From Tachypleus tridentatus (lineage: Eukaryota; Arthropoda; Merostomata; Xiphosura; Limulidae): a stretch of 64,000 nucleotides of DNA. The notes under the pieces were generated by a model. That model did not search any database and was not told where the DNA came from. It saw nothing but the letters and a program-made list of their open reading frames with translations. How positions within the stretch are numbered: the first letter of the stretch is position 1; every line of letters begins with the position of its first letter. Shown one piece after another: positions 13,470 to 24,508 of the stretch. The stretch lies in contig NW_027467782.1 of the NCBI RefSeq assembly GCF_004210375.1, positions 25,585,276 to 25,649,275 on the forward strand, in the 5' to 3' direction. The translations under genes were made by a program, and so were the position numbers.

Positions 13470-13506
13470 CCAATTCAGTAAGGAAGGTGGCTATTCTTCT
13501 ATAAAT
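13470..13506 (-). pseudogene. anoctamin exon (IYRRIATFLTEL)
   Basis: This 37-base exon has acceptor TTTTCTAG and donor GTAAGTTTTA on the minus strand. It encodes IYRRIATFLTEL plus one base, phase 0 to 1. That base joins AA of the next exon to make Glu, as in the family (VxxFLTxxE). The exon itself is intact. It is the most upstream exon found before the gap. Confidence 0.8.
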
Positions 13507-13544
13507 CTAGAAAAGGTTAACAGTTAGTCAGTTGTTTCAGAAAG

Positions 13545-13755
13545 AACATCTACACTAGCCATCCCTAACTTTAAACTGATAAGACTATGAAATGGCACCT
13601 ATTCCCAATTCTTGGTTACTCTAATCAAATAGCAAGATTTGACAATCACTTTTACAACATTCCCATAATCCCAAGGTTGAAGGACATTTTTTGCTGCAAC
13701 AGGATTAGATCCATAAACCCCCAGGTTCAGAGTTCAGCACACTGACCACTAGACC
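13545..13755 (-). repeat. old Thr-tRNA-like SINE
   Basis: Heavily diverged body (CACTAGCCATCCCTAAC through CTCTAATCAAATAGC) and head (GGATTAGATCCATAAACCC) in reverse orientation. It ends about 60 bases before the scaffold gap. Confidence 0.6.
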
Positions 13756-13815
13756 TAAGATACAAATAATGAAACACCACCAAAATGTGTCAGATATCAG
13801 TGTCATATGAATATG

Positions 13816-14315
13816 NNNNNNNNNNNNNNNNNNNNNNNNNNNNNNNNNNNNNNNNNNNNNNNNNNNNNNNNNNNNNNNNNNNNNNNNNNNNNNNNNNNNN
13901 NNNNNNNNNNNNNNNNNNNNNNNNNNNNNNNNNNNNNNNNNNNNNNNNNNNNNNNNNNNNNNNNNNNNNNNNNNNNNNNNNNNNNNNNNNNNNNNNNNNN
14001 NNNNNNNNNNNNNNNNNNNNNNNNNNNNNNNNNNNNNNNNNNNNNNNNNNNNNNNNNNNNNNNNNNNNNNNNNNNNNNNNNNNNNNNNNNNNNNNNNNNN
14101 NNNNNNNNNNNNNNNNNNNNNNNNNNNNNNNNNNNNNNNNNNNNNNNNNNNNNNNNNNNNNNNNNNNNNNNNNNNNNNNNNNNNNNNNNNNNNNNNNNNN
14201 NNNNNNNNNNNNNNNNNNNNNNNNNNNNNNNNNNNNNNNNNNNNNNNNNNNNNNNNNNNNNNNNNNNNNNNNNNNNNNNNNNNNNNNNNNNNNNNNNNNN
14301 NNNNNNNNNNNNNNN
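13816..14315. other. assembly gap, exactly 500 N
   Basis: A run of exactly 500 unknown bases, a conventional placeholder length, so the true distance is unknown. Apparent open frames crossing it are artefacts. Confidence 0.99.
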
Positions 14316-15351
14316 ATTTTCAATAATTACAATAATTAGTACTTCCTTACTATGAAATGGACTGTAGTACAGTGCACGAGGTTCAGAGTTAGAATTAACA
14401 GTGTGGAATATGTATTAAAGTTATTGATTTCATCTCTATCTACACATCTTCTTGTTCAATTCTCCATGAGCCTGTTGTAGTCCTAAGAAACCTAGAAGAC
14501 AGTAGTTGGATGGAGACTTAGTTTTAATGTTTGAGTAATGATTATTTTGGTGATTGCACAATGATATTAGGTGGGATTTCTTATTGTTCATGTTTGAAAT
14601 AATTCTGTGCAAAACATTTAGGATTTGTATTTTGCAGCTACTTATAACTGTGTGATAAGCATCACTGTACTTGAATACCACACATTAAGGTCAATCTGAG
14701 GTTTAGTTTAATAAACTGAGTGCTAGCTCAGCTAGTGTGCTTTCCAAAGAGAATAAACCATGGTTACTTGAAAATTTAATTTCAATGATTAGCCAAATCT
14801 CTCGTCATCTGATTAGTGACGTGCATGAATGGATTAAGGAGATTCACACTATCCCTATGTCTACTATCTAGCAAAACCACAGCCAAGTGAACTGGCTTGG
14901 AGAAATCAGCATAACCAGTCAAAAGTTCACAGTTCCTCCTGCACAATTTCTCAGGCTTTGCAAAGTGTATTCACAAGTAAACTTGTCTTTTTGTTGTTGA
15001 TGTTTTAGTTTATGAAGAAAGGGTCATGTTCAAAAGCTTTTGTTTTTAGACCAGATACAGTTCACTTAATAAAAATGATTAATTACAATGGAATTTCATT
15101 GTATGGATAAAATAACTTTTGTATTATTTTAAAAAATGGTTACATAAAAAAACGTTTTTTTTACATACCCCTTTTGAAACTGAGGTGGTGAAAATAAATA
15201 TTCTGATACCACGTGTCCACTGAATGGCATAATATCACAACATTCATTTCAATTTCTATGACTCAATGATGAAAGCTGGACAAGAAAAATTTACTTACCG
15301 CAAAATTTTTCATTAAACATTTTCTTCAAAACACTAATTTCAAATCAGGTG
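14316..15351 (+). repeat. copy 1 of a ~1.04-kb direct duplication, starting at the gap edge
   Basis: Matches 62964-64000 base for base except about eight substitutions and one 1-base indel, roughly 99% identity. Copy 1 begins at the first base after the gap and the match runs to the last base of the window, so the true length may be greater. No gene is recognised inside. Confidence 0.95.
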
Positions 15352-15588
15352 GTTAAGGCACTCAACTCGTAACCCGTGTAATCCTCGTCACAACAAACTC
15401 GCTGGCCCTTTGAACTGTGGGGGTGTTAAATGTGATGGTCAATCCCACCATTCACTGGTAAAGAGAAGCTCAAGAGTTGGTGGTGGGTGGTGATGACAAA
15501 CTGCCTTCCCTCAAGTCTCACATTACTAAATTAGGAAGTCTAGCACAAATAGCCCTTGTAAAGCTTTGCTGGAAATTCAAAACAAATG
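15348..15588 (+). repeat. diverged Thr-tRNA-like SINE
   Basis: The head GTGGTTAAGGCACTCAACTC is followed by the conserved body (GAGTTGGTGGTGGGTGGTGA) and tail (TAGCCCTTGTAAAGCTTTG). It begins where the duplicated sequence runs out of window. Confidence 0.8.
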
Positions 15589-15589
15589 A

Positions 15590-16790
15590 GTTTGGTTTTA
15601 AATTGGAAAGTATAATTCAAATTTTAGTATTATACATAAGTTAAATTTTTAATTTAAAAGTGAATATTGAAAAAAAAATCTAAATATCATGTTTTATGCA
15701 TTTTATGATGTGCTCAAATTAGAGTTTGTGATGTCCAAATACCAAGACTATAATTTCTTATAAGTAAAGAGCTCAAATTACTGATATTGAGAAGTTATAA
15801 TATGGAAAATTGAATCTCCTATCTTTTCTGCTTGCTACATTTACTGAATTAGTCTCAGTGCCCCTACCTACCTCTTGCCATTTTTGGAAGCACTTGCTTA
15901 TGTACACTTACTTTTGAATATCACTCAAACAGAGCTAAGTTACTGAGTTTTATAAATTATAGTGCAATCCTAAGGTACTGATGTAGTAATTTATGATTTT
16001 TTGTTGTTTTGAAATGTACACATGCCAAATTTAAAATATCATTTTGTTTCACATCTTATTGTAAAATTTTATGAGACTTGATATTCAGTACTGAGTCAAG
16101 TCCCAAATGAGTAAAAAAGTTCAAAACTAGAAAATATTATTGTTTACTCTACTTCTTTATTTACTGTTCTGTATTTTAAGATAAATTAAATTCAAGAACT
16201 TTTTATAACTTATAACTCAGTTGTGACTATTTTACAAAATACTAGTTTACACAAATACAGCCAATACAGGTCACTTTGTGGAGACGAGTTTCATGTTCTT
16301 GGATAAAGTAACGAGTGCACGTGTACTGCATCAGAGCAACTCAAGTAACGTCAGCCAAAAATGGCTGTAGGGTCAATTTAATAAAAAGTATAAACATATG
16401 TATAAATGGATAATGTTATGAGATTTTAAGATTTTGTTATAAATTTTAAAAATGTATGTTGGGACATTTTATCTGTTTCTATTACTTTAAAAATTAAAAC
16501 AACTTATGTAACAAGTGTGTGGTAGAAGTATTGTGTACATATTAACTGAAAGCATGAATTATTATACTGTACATAACTATCTTTAATATTAAATTAGTTT
16601 TCATAATTTTGTGTGTTTTCAATAGTTTTGTCACTGATATTCTTAGAGTGAATAAAAACAAGTGTTCAAAGTCTGCTTTATGTAAATCACACACTACAGC
16701 ATTGAAGTGTTTTATCTTGTTACTCTCAACATGGCTACAGTTCAGTTATATTCATCACTTGCAGAAAGGTGATATAACTATTTTAATTTC
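15590..16790. other. AT-rich stretch, nothing recognised
   Basis: No coding frame, repeat family or RNA gene recognised. Only AT-rich sequence with short A or T runs. Confidence 0.5.
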
Positions 16791-16792
16791 AG

Positions 16793-16930
16793 GAACTGAT
16801 CCTAAATCTGTACTGTATGTTTTTTATAAGTAAGGACAGTGTAAGAAAGGTGACAAATACAAGTTTTCCCACGATGATGTTGAAAGTAAGAGTGAAAAGA
16901 AGAGTATTTATGTAGACTTGAGAGATGAAG
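16793..16930 (+). pseudogene. isolated broken exon of a ZC3H15-like CCCH zinc-finger gene
   Basis: Acceptor TTTTAATTTCAG precedes GTDPKSVLYVFYK, a TAA, then [14 protein letters not shown] and [17 protein letters not shown], ending before GTCACG. Human ZC3H15 (a partner of the DRG GTPases) reads GADPKSVVCAFFKQGQC followed by TKGDKCKFSHDLTLERK. The match therefore covers the first CCCH finger. Two of its Cys ligands have become Tyr and the Gln codon before GQC is a stop. Both ends lie at splice-like sites in phase 1, so this is a lost exon of an intron-bearing copy rather than a processed retrocopy. No flanking exons were seen within several kb. Confidence 0.8.
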
Positions 16931-17999
16931 GTCACGTAGTTTATTTTTTTATCTGTGCATCTATTATCTGTTAACAACGTAAAGTATAAAGGTCTTTTAA
17001 ATCAACTGTATGGTTTTCTGTGTTTGTATTATTAGTGTTAAACTACTGAATTGTTTTAAGAGTTTAAATGGCAATCTTCAGTTGTACCTTTCAGAAAATT
17101 AATGTAGATAAATCTAATTCTGTTAAGGGTTTATATCTTTCATTTCAAATATAAAAAGTTTAAATTCTATATCTTTTGGTCAATATGAATTTTTATCTAA
17201 TAAATAATTTGGATTACAATCAATTATTGCATACTGCACTTGATAAACCAGAATAAACATATGATGTCATAGAAGAATATTCCTACAGCTTTCAAATAGT
17301 CAAAAATATTTTCAGAAATAAAACCACAACAACAAAAGAAACAAAATTCCTGTCTTTGATAATTTTCCTCTTTTCCCTGAGCCTTACATTAAGAACATTT
17401 GTTCACAATCATGAGAGCTCTGGGTATTTAATATGTTGATAAACCAAATTTCTGCTGCAGTAATATATGATCATTGTGTTAACGATAGAAATTCCCATTA
17501 TAGCTGAACATGCTTCTGGTAAGATTTCCCAGGAATTTAGTTCAATGTTATATGCAGACTTTAATTTTCAGGAAATTAGATTCATGGGTTTTGCCAGTGT
17601 TTTCTTCTTCTTTTCAGTAAAACAATGTTTCTAAGTGAGAATATAATCAATAAGAAGACATTTGGACTCTGTGTTTCTTTTTTTCAACACTTTTATTTTA
17701 GTCTGTCATACTCCACACCATTTCAGGAGTTTTAGTTTTCCACTACTTTTCATGCTTCCAAGTTGTTTGCTTTGGGAGAGAATTGCTCTTCTCATACTTT
17801 TGTTTCTGTTGATACCAGTTCTACCAGGGGACCAGTACATGTTGATAAATTATAAATAATAAATTAAGTCCTCAAATTTTACATCATATGTATGCTAAGT
17901 ATTTGTACTAGTGAATAGGATAAGCACGACTCCACTTCAAAAGTTAATGACTCATGAAGACAGAGAAGCGATACAACGCTACAAGATAAACATAAAACT

Positions 18000-18105
18000 A
18001 AACAATGAGCTATTTGTGCTCTGTCCACCATGGATAACGGATATGGAGACTCGATTTCTAACACTTGAAGTCTACCGACATATCGCTGTGCAACGAGGGT
18101 GGGTT
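18000..18105 (-). repeat. short tRNA-like SINE, diverged
   Basis: The segment AATGAGCTATTTGTGCTCTG through CATATCGCTGTGC matches, in reverse, the short SINE at 50612-50731. The small plus-strand ORF here is a by-product. Confidence 0.65.
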
Positions 18106-18299
18106 GTTTTGAACTGATATGGCATTAATATTATTATACCAAACTTCGATTAAATAAAGTCGATAAAATACTTTTTATTAAACAGGTACAGAGCAAGATA
18201 AACTATCAACTACATTTGTTAAACTTTGTTTATATCTAAGAGGATTTTTGATTTATGAGCTTTCCTGAAGAAAAGTAGTTAATAATTTGTTATGAGCCT

Positions 18300-18420
18300 A
18301 AAATTTATACTGTATTTTCCGGTTTATAAGCTGAATCGACGAATAAGCCGAGGCCAATTTTCAGCTCTGAAAATGAGGGTTTTTGCTTATTACTGCCCAA
18401 TTAGCTGAAGCCATTTTTAA
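18300..18420. repeat. possible DNA-transposon end (TATTTTCCGGTTTATAAGC)
   Basis: The sequence around 18310 (TATTTTCCGGTTTATAAGC, then ATAAGCCGAGGCCAATTTTC) resembles ends of pogo/Tigger-like elements with CGGCTTATAAGCCG repeats. No matching opposite terminus was found downstream, so this is only a resemblance. Confidence 0.3.
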
Positions 18421-18919
18421 GAAGTGACAAGTTTTTCAAAATGATTTCTTAGTCTTGTTTCAGCGTCAGCAAGCATGTTGTGAGTGATCATTGGTGTTCT
18501 GTGGTAAAGCAGAATGTGTCGTATTGAGACAGAGATGGAATCAATATGTCATTTGTTATTGGCTCCATTCACTGTAATTAGCTAACCAATGAAATTCCAG
18601 AAACAACGTTTCACTGTAGTCTTAACGTGCTCGTTAACCAGATTGTCTTGTTTCTGGCAATTCTAAAAGAACTGAAATTGTGGAAGGGTTCTGTCTACAA
18701 TCATTACGCTCAGTCATTTGAAATAGTTGGCATCTCTGTATCAGATAGTATAAAACTTTTAATTATAAATGTGCTTTAATGTCTAGTTTATTAACATGCA
18801 TGGATAATAAAGTTCATTAATCTTTTTTAATGCCAATCAAGTTTTTTAATATATACATTACACATTTTTAATGTGGCTCCCTTTTGAAAATCACAGTATA
18901 TGTAATTTGATTTGAAATT

Positions 18920-19415
18920 AGAAACTGGCTGTAAAATTAAATCACTTGAAACCAGGACTGGAAAGTCCAACTTCAGGTGACTAATGCTGCTGTTTGAACT
19001 ACCCATTAGTTATCCTGTCTATAATTTTGCTACACTTTTTTAAAAACTTTTTTGTTACTTTATTTTTTGAAAATGGCCATAACATCAAATAATTTGGAAC
19101 CAGGACTAGAAAGGCCAACTACAGGTGACTAATGGTGGTTTTTGTACTTACCTGTTCGTCCTACTGGTGAGTTATGATAATTACAGTTTCACTGCAGAAA
19201 GTCCTTTACAACTTGAATAACTGTAGTCTTTCTCTTAATGTTGTTGACTTGATGTAAACTTTGGTTTTATGCTATTTGTATGTTGTTTTTTTAAACATTG
19301 TTTTGTTTTATCATAATTTCCTTTTATGAATTTTACTAAATTTACTTTTTTTACTGGATGTTTGACATAGATAGCCTAACTGCTTGTGCTATAAAACTCT
19401 AATTCAATCAACCAA
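18920..19415 (+). mobile_element. LINE 3'-end fragment (same family as 27152-30690)
   Basis: It shares the 3' UTR of the LINE at 27152-30690: two CCAGGACTGGAAAGTCCAAC-type units (18952-19018 and 19099-19167), then GTTTTATGCTATTTGTATG, and the end TGCTATAAAACTCTAATTCA with a TCAA-rich tail. No coding part remains, consistent with 5' truncation on insertion. Confidence 0.85.
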
Positions 19416-19475
19416 TCTCACACAAACACTGACGAAACTCCCTTGCTACTTCTGATAGATTGTCTATATCAACAA

Positions 19476-19679
19476 CTATATTACCACTGCGGATATTTTC
19501 CCTTGTAATATTTCTTTTCTTGGTCCTGTTGTACTGTTATTAAGCTTATTAGTCTTGTCTTCACTCAACTGCTTGTTTCTTGTGTATCTGTTGCCATGAA
19601 ACTTCCTGGTTTCTGATTTGTGAGGACCATGCTTCATGTCCAAATTAAAATATTCATGAATTACTATGGTAATAAACAT
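19476..19679 (-). mobile_element. scrap with KFHGNRYT motif, transposase-associated N-terminus
   Basis: The minus frame reads MKHGPHKSETRKFHGNRYTR and continues for about 35 residues. A basic K-F/W-x-G-N-R/Q-F/Y-T motif near the start is, to my recollection, frequent in repeated transposon-derived arthropod proteins. No further domain follows, so it is a short fragment. It lies directly after a LINE tail. Confidence 0.4.
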
Positions 19680-19699
19680 TTTGATAGACTACATCAATT

Positions 19700-22540
19700 A
19701 GTAAAAGTACTTTCTTTGTTTAACACATAGAGTTTAACATTTATGATTGACCCATCAATGAAAGGTTATTGGTACAGTCCATTTAAAGGGAGTAGCAATA
19801 AGAAAATCTGCATTTTGATAATATGAAGAAATTACAGACAAACTGGGTAAAATTATTAACAAAATTGGATAAAAAACAATTGTTGATCACACTTCCATGA
19901 AAATGGAATGTAAATAGGGCATTTAAAAAGAAAATCTTTCAGCTTTCATACTTTTTGAGGGTTTATACTGGTTCTCAGAGTTTTTGATAAGACACTGAAA
20001 ATGTAGAGGCTAAGGATTCAAAATATGGAAATCATTATTTGTAATATCTTTTGATATTTTAAGGGAACATGCTGCCATAAAATTAAGAACAGGGAATCCT
20101 AGGTGTGATTGATCTGTTCATTTACTGATTCAGCCCCTAAGGTGCCTTTCAACATGAAAATGTCAGTAAGAGTTACTCTGGTAGAAATTATTTTTACTGT
20201 ACTTAATCTTTCTGAACTGTAGTTGATTATTAGAAAGCACCAAAATATTTAGAGTTGTAATACTTCACTTACATTTCTTACACAACCACAAAAAGCAAAT
20301 ATTTGGCTGCTAATATAGATAGTTTTTCTAAAAGTTCTTTAAACACATTTTAAGGGTGTTGAGTGTTGATATAATTACTAGAACCTTCTTTATCATAAAA
20401 ACTTTTCTTCTTGAGAATGATTGCATGAGAGAATGAAATGTTGTACTTGTTTTTAAAATATTTCTTCTTACTATAAAAGGTGTAACTTTTAATAATCTTA
20501 CAGCAGTGTTCGTATTATGAGTGCTTATCACATTTTCAAACAGTTATCCCTTTTTTATGTACTTGTTAACAACAGAATGACTTTATAACACCCTATGTCA
20601 AAAGTTTGAATGAGTTATTCATGTTTTTGCACTTGTAAACAGAGTTCTTAGAATTCTTGCACTATTACCAGCAGCACAGTGTGTGGACTTTTGATGCTAG
20701 AAAATTAGTTCTGTGTTCTGATACACATGGTGGGTAAAGCAAAGATAGCCTGTTGTGTATATTTGTGCTGAATTACAAACACATAAATAGTTAGAACTCA
20801 ACAAAACGTTTAGTTTCTGAACAGACTTAAAAAAATATACACAACAGACATAATTGAAACAAAAAATTTAAAAAAATTTTATTTTCTTATTCATAATTGT
20901 ATGCAATGGACAGACATCTATATTCACAAATAATATTATCCTACTAGTAAAATGTGTAAAACATTGAAATATATAGAGTTGACACTTGAATTCATGTTTG
21001 GAAAATTCCTTTTAAATAAATTTTTCAATATTTGTGTATTGTAAGAGATATGTTATCAGCTTGGTGAATAAGTATGACTTGTATAGAGATTTCTAAAGCT
21101 AACTGTCATAGAAAATTGGCTCAGCTAAGTGCAAACCTAACTGACAGCTGTCTGTTATTTTCAAGTAATGTTATTATAAGGTTGATAGTGTTGTTACATT
21201 TATTAAACAACAACAAAATAAAAATCAAACTTCTTTAAAGCCTCTGTTTGTATGTAATTTTCCTTTAAGTATTGTATAAGAAAAATTTAATACCAAACTT
21301 GAAATACTGCGTAATGATGTGTGCTTGTGAACAAATTTTGTACTGTGTCTTTTTGTGTAAGTATTAAAATTGATGTGTGGGTTAAAGATAAAAAAGTAGT
21401 TAATTTTGGTGTCTTTATTTTTCTTTCAAGTAAATAAAAGTATTACATTTGTTCAAAAAGTGAGATAGAAAAATAACACTTTAATTTAATATATATTAAT
21501 TAGAGCATAACCTACTATTTTGTAACTTTGATCTTCATCTACATATTCAGAGTAAATGAATGGATCATTGTGATATAATTTTTGTGCAACAAAATCTTTG
21601 AAAATGCAGAATAACTTTTTATAAACAAGTACTTGTGTTGAGCTGTACCTCATGTTTAAATGTTCTAATGCTGTGTTTTCATCGCCCAGATAAATCATGA
21701 TTCTAATGTATATAAAAGTTTACATTGGATAATACACTCCAAAGGCATCTTCACATTACAAAAGGAGAAACGTTATGACATTTATGAAAAGTTGTTTTAC
21801 ACCTAATGCAGAAAATGCTAAATCACATGTTCATTGCAAATTTAATCACTTTTTATACCCTTATTTTAAAAAAGACCAGAAAATAGAGAGAATGGTGTTT
21901 CTTATTTTAAATATTTCTGGGAGAGCATGCCTCTGGATCTTCCTTAAGATATTGTGCATAAAATATTGTGTAGAGTCACAAGCCAGCACTACATAGTACA
22001 CTGACAGGATTATCTCCCTGATTCATTAGTATCACCCACTTAAACATACTGAAAACCTTGTCTGTTGATCTTTTCTGAAGAAATCTTAATATAACCTTTC
22101 CATCCCTGGAGTAATTTTAGTAGCTGTGGTGTGAACAATTTACAACAAATCAGTGTCATTACTCAGACAAAGCTCAGATAATATTTCAAGTGAAGACTAT
22201 CGAGGACCAACTAGTGACTTGAATAAAAAGATAACTTACTCGTTTTTACTTGATAATCAGTTTAAGTTGCATCACTCTGAACAGTCCTATATACATCACT
22301 ATTCCTTCTTGTGTATGAAGACCAAAATTGTATTCTACTTCATAAGTATTTGGTGGATCAGAGCAAGATGTATTGATTACACAGGTCAACAAATTTTTTC
22401 GAAATCTCAGTTGCATAAGATTTTTTTACTCATTCTTACCCTTTGTGACCTGCTAAATTCAAATATGAAAACGGTTCAGCTCTACATGCTCTAGTTTTAA
22501 TGCAATTTTAGGTTTTTCATTCTAGCCTTTTGTGGTCAAA
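19700..22540. other. AT-rich stretch without a recognised gene
   Basis: Apart from one SINE relic nothing is recognised. A plus frame at 22153-22494 (113 codons, starting MSLLRQSSDNISSEDYRG) is the longest. It has no known motif and no convincing splice donor, so I do not call it a gene. Confidence 0.4.
20690..20795 (+). repeat. short tRNA-like SINE, diverged
   Basis: ACACATGGTGGGTAAAGCA, then GATAGCCTGTTGTGTA and TTTGTGCTGAATTACAAAC, correspond to the 3' half of the SINE at 50612-50731. Confidence 0.6.
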
Positions 22541-22733
22541 TTAACACGTTTCCTGCGATGCCTATATTGGCAAACCGGCAACTGCTGCGATGCTCTTGTA
22601 CATCTGACAGCTTCAGTGCTGCATGAGCTATGATAACGTGAGGTTGTCGTTACACTTGTCTCTAGCCTGCAACTTAGTTAAAGGTAAGACAATAGTGGGA
22701 CACCGGTAGGTCCCATCGCAGGAAACGTGTTAA
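22541..22733. mobile_element. 185-bp MITE, TTAA target site, piggyBac type
   Basis: Perfect 16-base terminal inverted repeats CACGTTTCCTGCGATG (22545-22560) and CATCGCAGGAAACGTG (22714-22729) are bounded on both sides by TTAA (22541-22544, 22730-22733). TTAA duplication and termini starting CAC are typical of piggyBac-like elements. No coding capacity. Near the right end, 22697-22714 forms a hairpin (GGGAC...GTCCC around ACCGGT). Intact repeats and intact TTAA suggest a fairly recent insertion. It ends 70 bases before the next gene's ATG. Confidence 0.9.
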
Positions 22734-22799
22734 TTACTTACACGTTTATGTTATCAACAGAGATATTAAAATTGTTTAGATTTTGTTTCAGATCTGATC

Positions 22800-24508
22800 A
22801 TGGCTACAAGGAGACGTCAATGTGAGAACAAGCCGGACGCTTTCTGTTATATTTGTGGATGCTTCACGCTTATACGTCAAAGGCGTAATATAACATCGTT
22901 TCTGAGGCGTGCTTATAAAGCGTACTTTGGACTTGCTCTTGGTGACCAAGACAAGAAATGGGCCCCACATATTGTGTGTCATAACTGCGAGAAAATGCTG
23001 CGTGACTGGACAAAAGGGAAACGTAAGGGTTTACCTTTCGGGATTTCCATGACCTGGCGAGAACCGATGGACCACACAACTGACTGCTATTTTTGTCTGG
23101 TCAATACAAAGGGCATTGGCAAGAAAAACAGACACAAAATCTCATATCCTAGTATCCCCTCAGCAATCCGACCTACTCTGCACTCTGATGAGCTCCCAAT
23201 CCCAGTTTTTAAAGGATTTCTTCCATCTGAAGATGTGGGTAGTGACCAAGAGCAAGAGACTGCTGATGAAACTCAAGAAATACTTTCAGAATCTGGCGAT
23301 CCTTCTTATGAGACCCCACAGGCATTAACTCCTCAACAGTTTAGCCAGCCAGAGTTGAATGACCTTGTACGTGATTTGGGTCTCTCCAAAAATGCAGCTG
23401 AAGTGTTAGCTTCCAGGATGCAAGAAAAGAATCAGATGAGCCATACAACTAATGTGTCATACTTCCGAAATCGGGAGCAGACTTTTGTGCCATTTTTTAC
23501 AGAGGAGAATATGTTTGTTTATTGTCATAATATCTCAGGTCTTCTCCAGGAATTAGGGATGCCAGAATACCATCCAAATGACCGGCGATTATTTCTAGAT
23601 TGTTCTAAGCAAAGTTTGAAGTGTGTTCTACTTCATAATGGCAATGTCTATGCAGCTGTTCCAATTGGACACTCTGTGTATTTACGAGAGGAATATAATG
23701 ACATTAAGACTGTGATTGACCTACTAAAATACCACGAGCACAACTGGACAATTTGTGTGGACCTCAAAATGGTTACTTTCCTCTTAGGTCAACAAAGAGG
23801 ATTTACAAAGTATCCCTGCTATCTTTGCATGTGGGACAGCCAAGCTCGAGAAAAGCACTGGAACCAGAAGGAGTGGCCCATACGTGAGACTCTGAAGGCA
23901 GGTATGCCAAATATTGTCAACGATCCAATTGTCAGTCGAGAAAAGATCATATTTCCTCCTCTCCATATCAAGCTGGGCTTGATGAAACAGTTTATGAAGG
24001 CGTTGAATACTGACGGTGAATGCTTCCAACACATATTTTCTGTGCTCCTGGTTTGTCCTTCGAGAAGATCAAGGCAGGTGTTTTGATGGACCACAGATTC
24101 GTGCACTTGTGCATGATCAAGAATTTGCCAGAAAGATGAACGACAAGGAAAGGACTGCATGGCTTTCATTTGTGGCGGTGATGGCAAACTTTCTCGGTAA
24201 TAAAAAAAGCTGACAACTATGAAACCCTTGTAGCGAATATGTTGTCAGCTTTTCGCGATCTTGGATGTAACATGAGTGTCAAACTCCATTACCTGTACAG
24301 TCATCTTGATAGATTCCCTGAGAACCCAGGAGCTGTAAGTGACGAGCAAGGCGAGCGGTTCCATCAGGACCTCAAGACCATGGAAGAGCGTCACCAAGGG
24401 AGATGGGACAAACATATGATGGCAGATTACTGCTGGAGCATTAAACGAGAATGCCCTGAGACAGTCCACAAACGCAAGAGCTACAAGCGGAAATTCATGC
24501 CTGAGTAG
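22800..24508 (+). CDS. zinc-binding, probably transposase-derived protein; frame broken in the 3' third
   Basis: A long uninterrupted frame starts MATRRRQCENKPDAFCYICG. I recall this as a repeated family in arthropods and Hydra, but cannot name its function. Cys pairs at residues 16/19 and 60/63 are spaced like a ZAD-type zinc finger, with another pair at 96/99 (DCYFC). The C-terminal half has acidic residues in strand-like contexts (RLFLDCS, TICVDLK), a CxxC (YPCYLC) and a conserved end (DEQGERFHQDLKTMEER). This recalls an RNase-H-like transposase fold, which is inference. The frame shifts near 24046 and 24084 (one base missing each) and in the A run near 24204 (one extra base); conserved text continues to MPE at 24508. 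TTTCAG just before the ATG suggests a 5' UTR intron. AATAAA lies at 24572. Confidence 0.75.

Larger units (their letters stand above)
746..13506 (-). pseudogene. decayed anoctamin (TMEM16 family) gene, C-terminal half
   Basis: Eight minus-strand exons match, in order, the membrane domain of anoctamins, the family of calcium-activated chloride channels and lipid scramblases. Recognisable peptides are IYRRIATFLTELE, IHRTQTE then NSLILKMYMLKFV, FVGYPGHYNLLFGYQQEE, CGTRGCLFELSLQLSI, LQFGFSTIFVATF, IRLNARKF, IWYRILNSVGKISVITN and GLLNGFLNFTLSDFS. Splice sites are GT/AG and most neighbouring exon phases agree. The copy is dead: two adjacent stops plus an about 11-base deletion in 11324-11424, and a 2-base deletion plus TGA in 3221-3371. 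I could not find the exon normally ending near EYxEM, nor the one with FTSDFIPRLVY. The N-terminal half would lie beyond 13506, toward the assembly gap, and the last exons beyond base 1. Family assignment is firm. The subtype looks closest to the ANO1/3/4/5 group, which is inference. Confidence 0.85.

Noticed and set aside
13785-14355. Three long frames of about 180 codons
   Set aside because: They consist of the 500-N gap and contain almost no real sequence.
22153-22494. 113-codon plus frame (MSLLRQSSDNISSEDYRG...)
   Set aside because: No donor splice site, no recognisable domain, and the later part is hydrophobic AT-driven text; not enough to call a gene.
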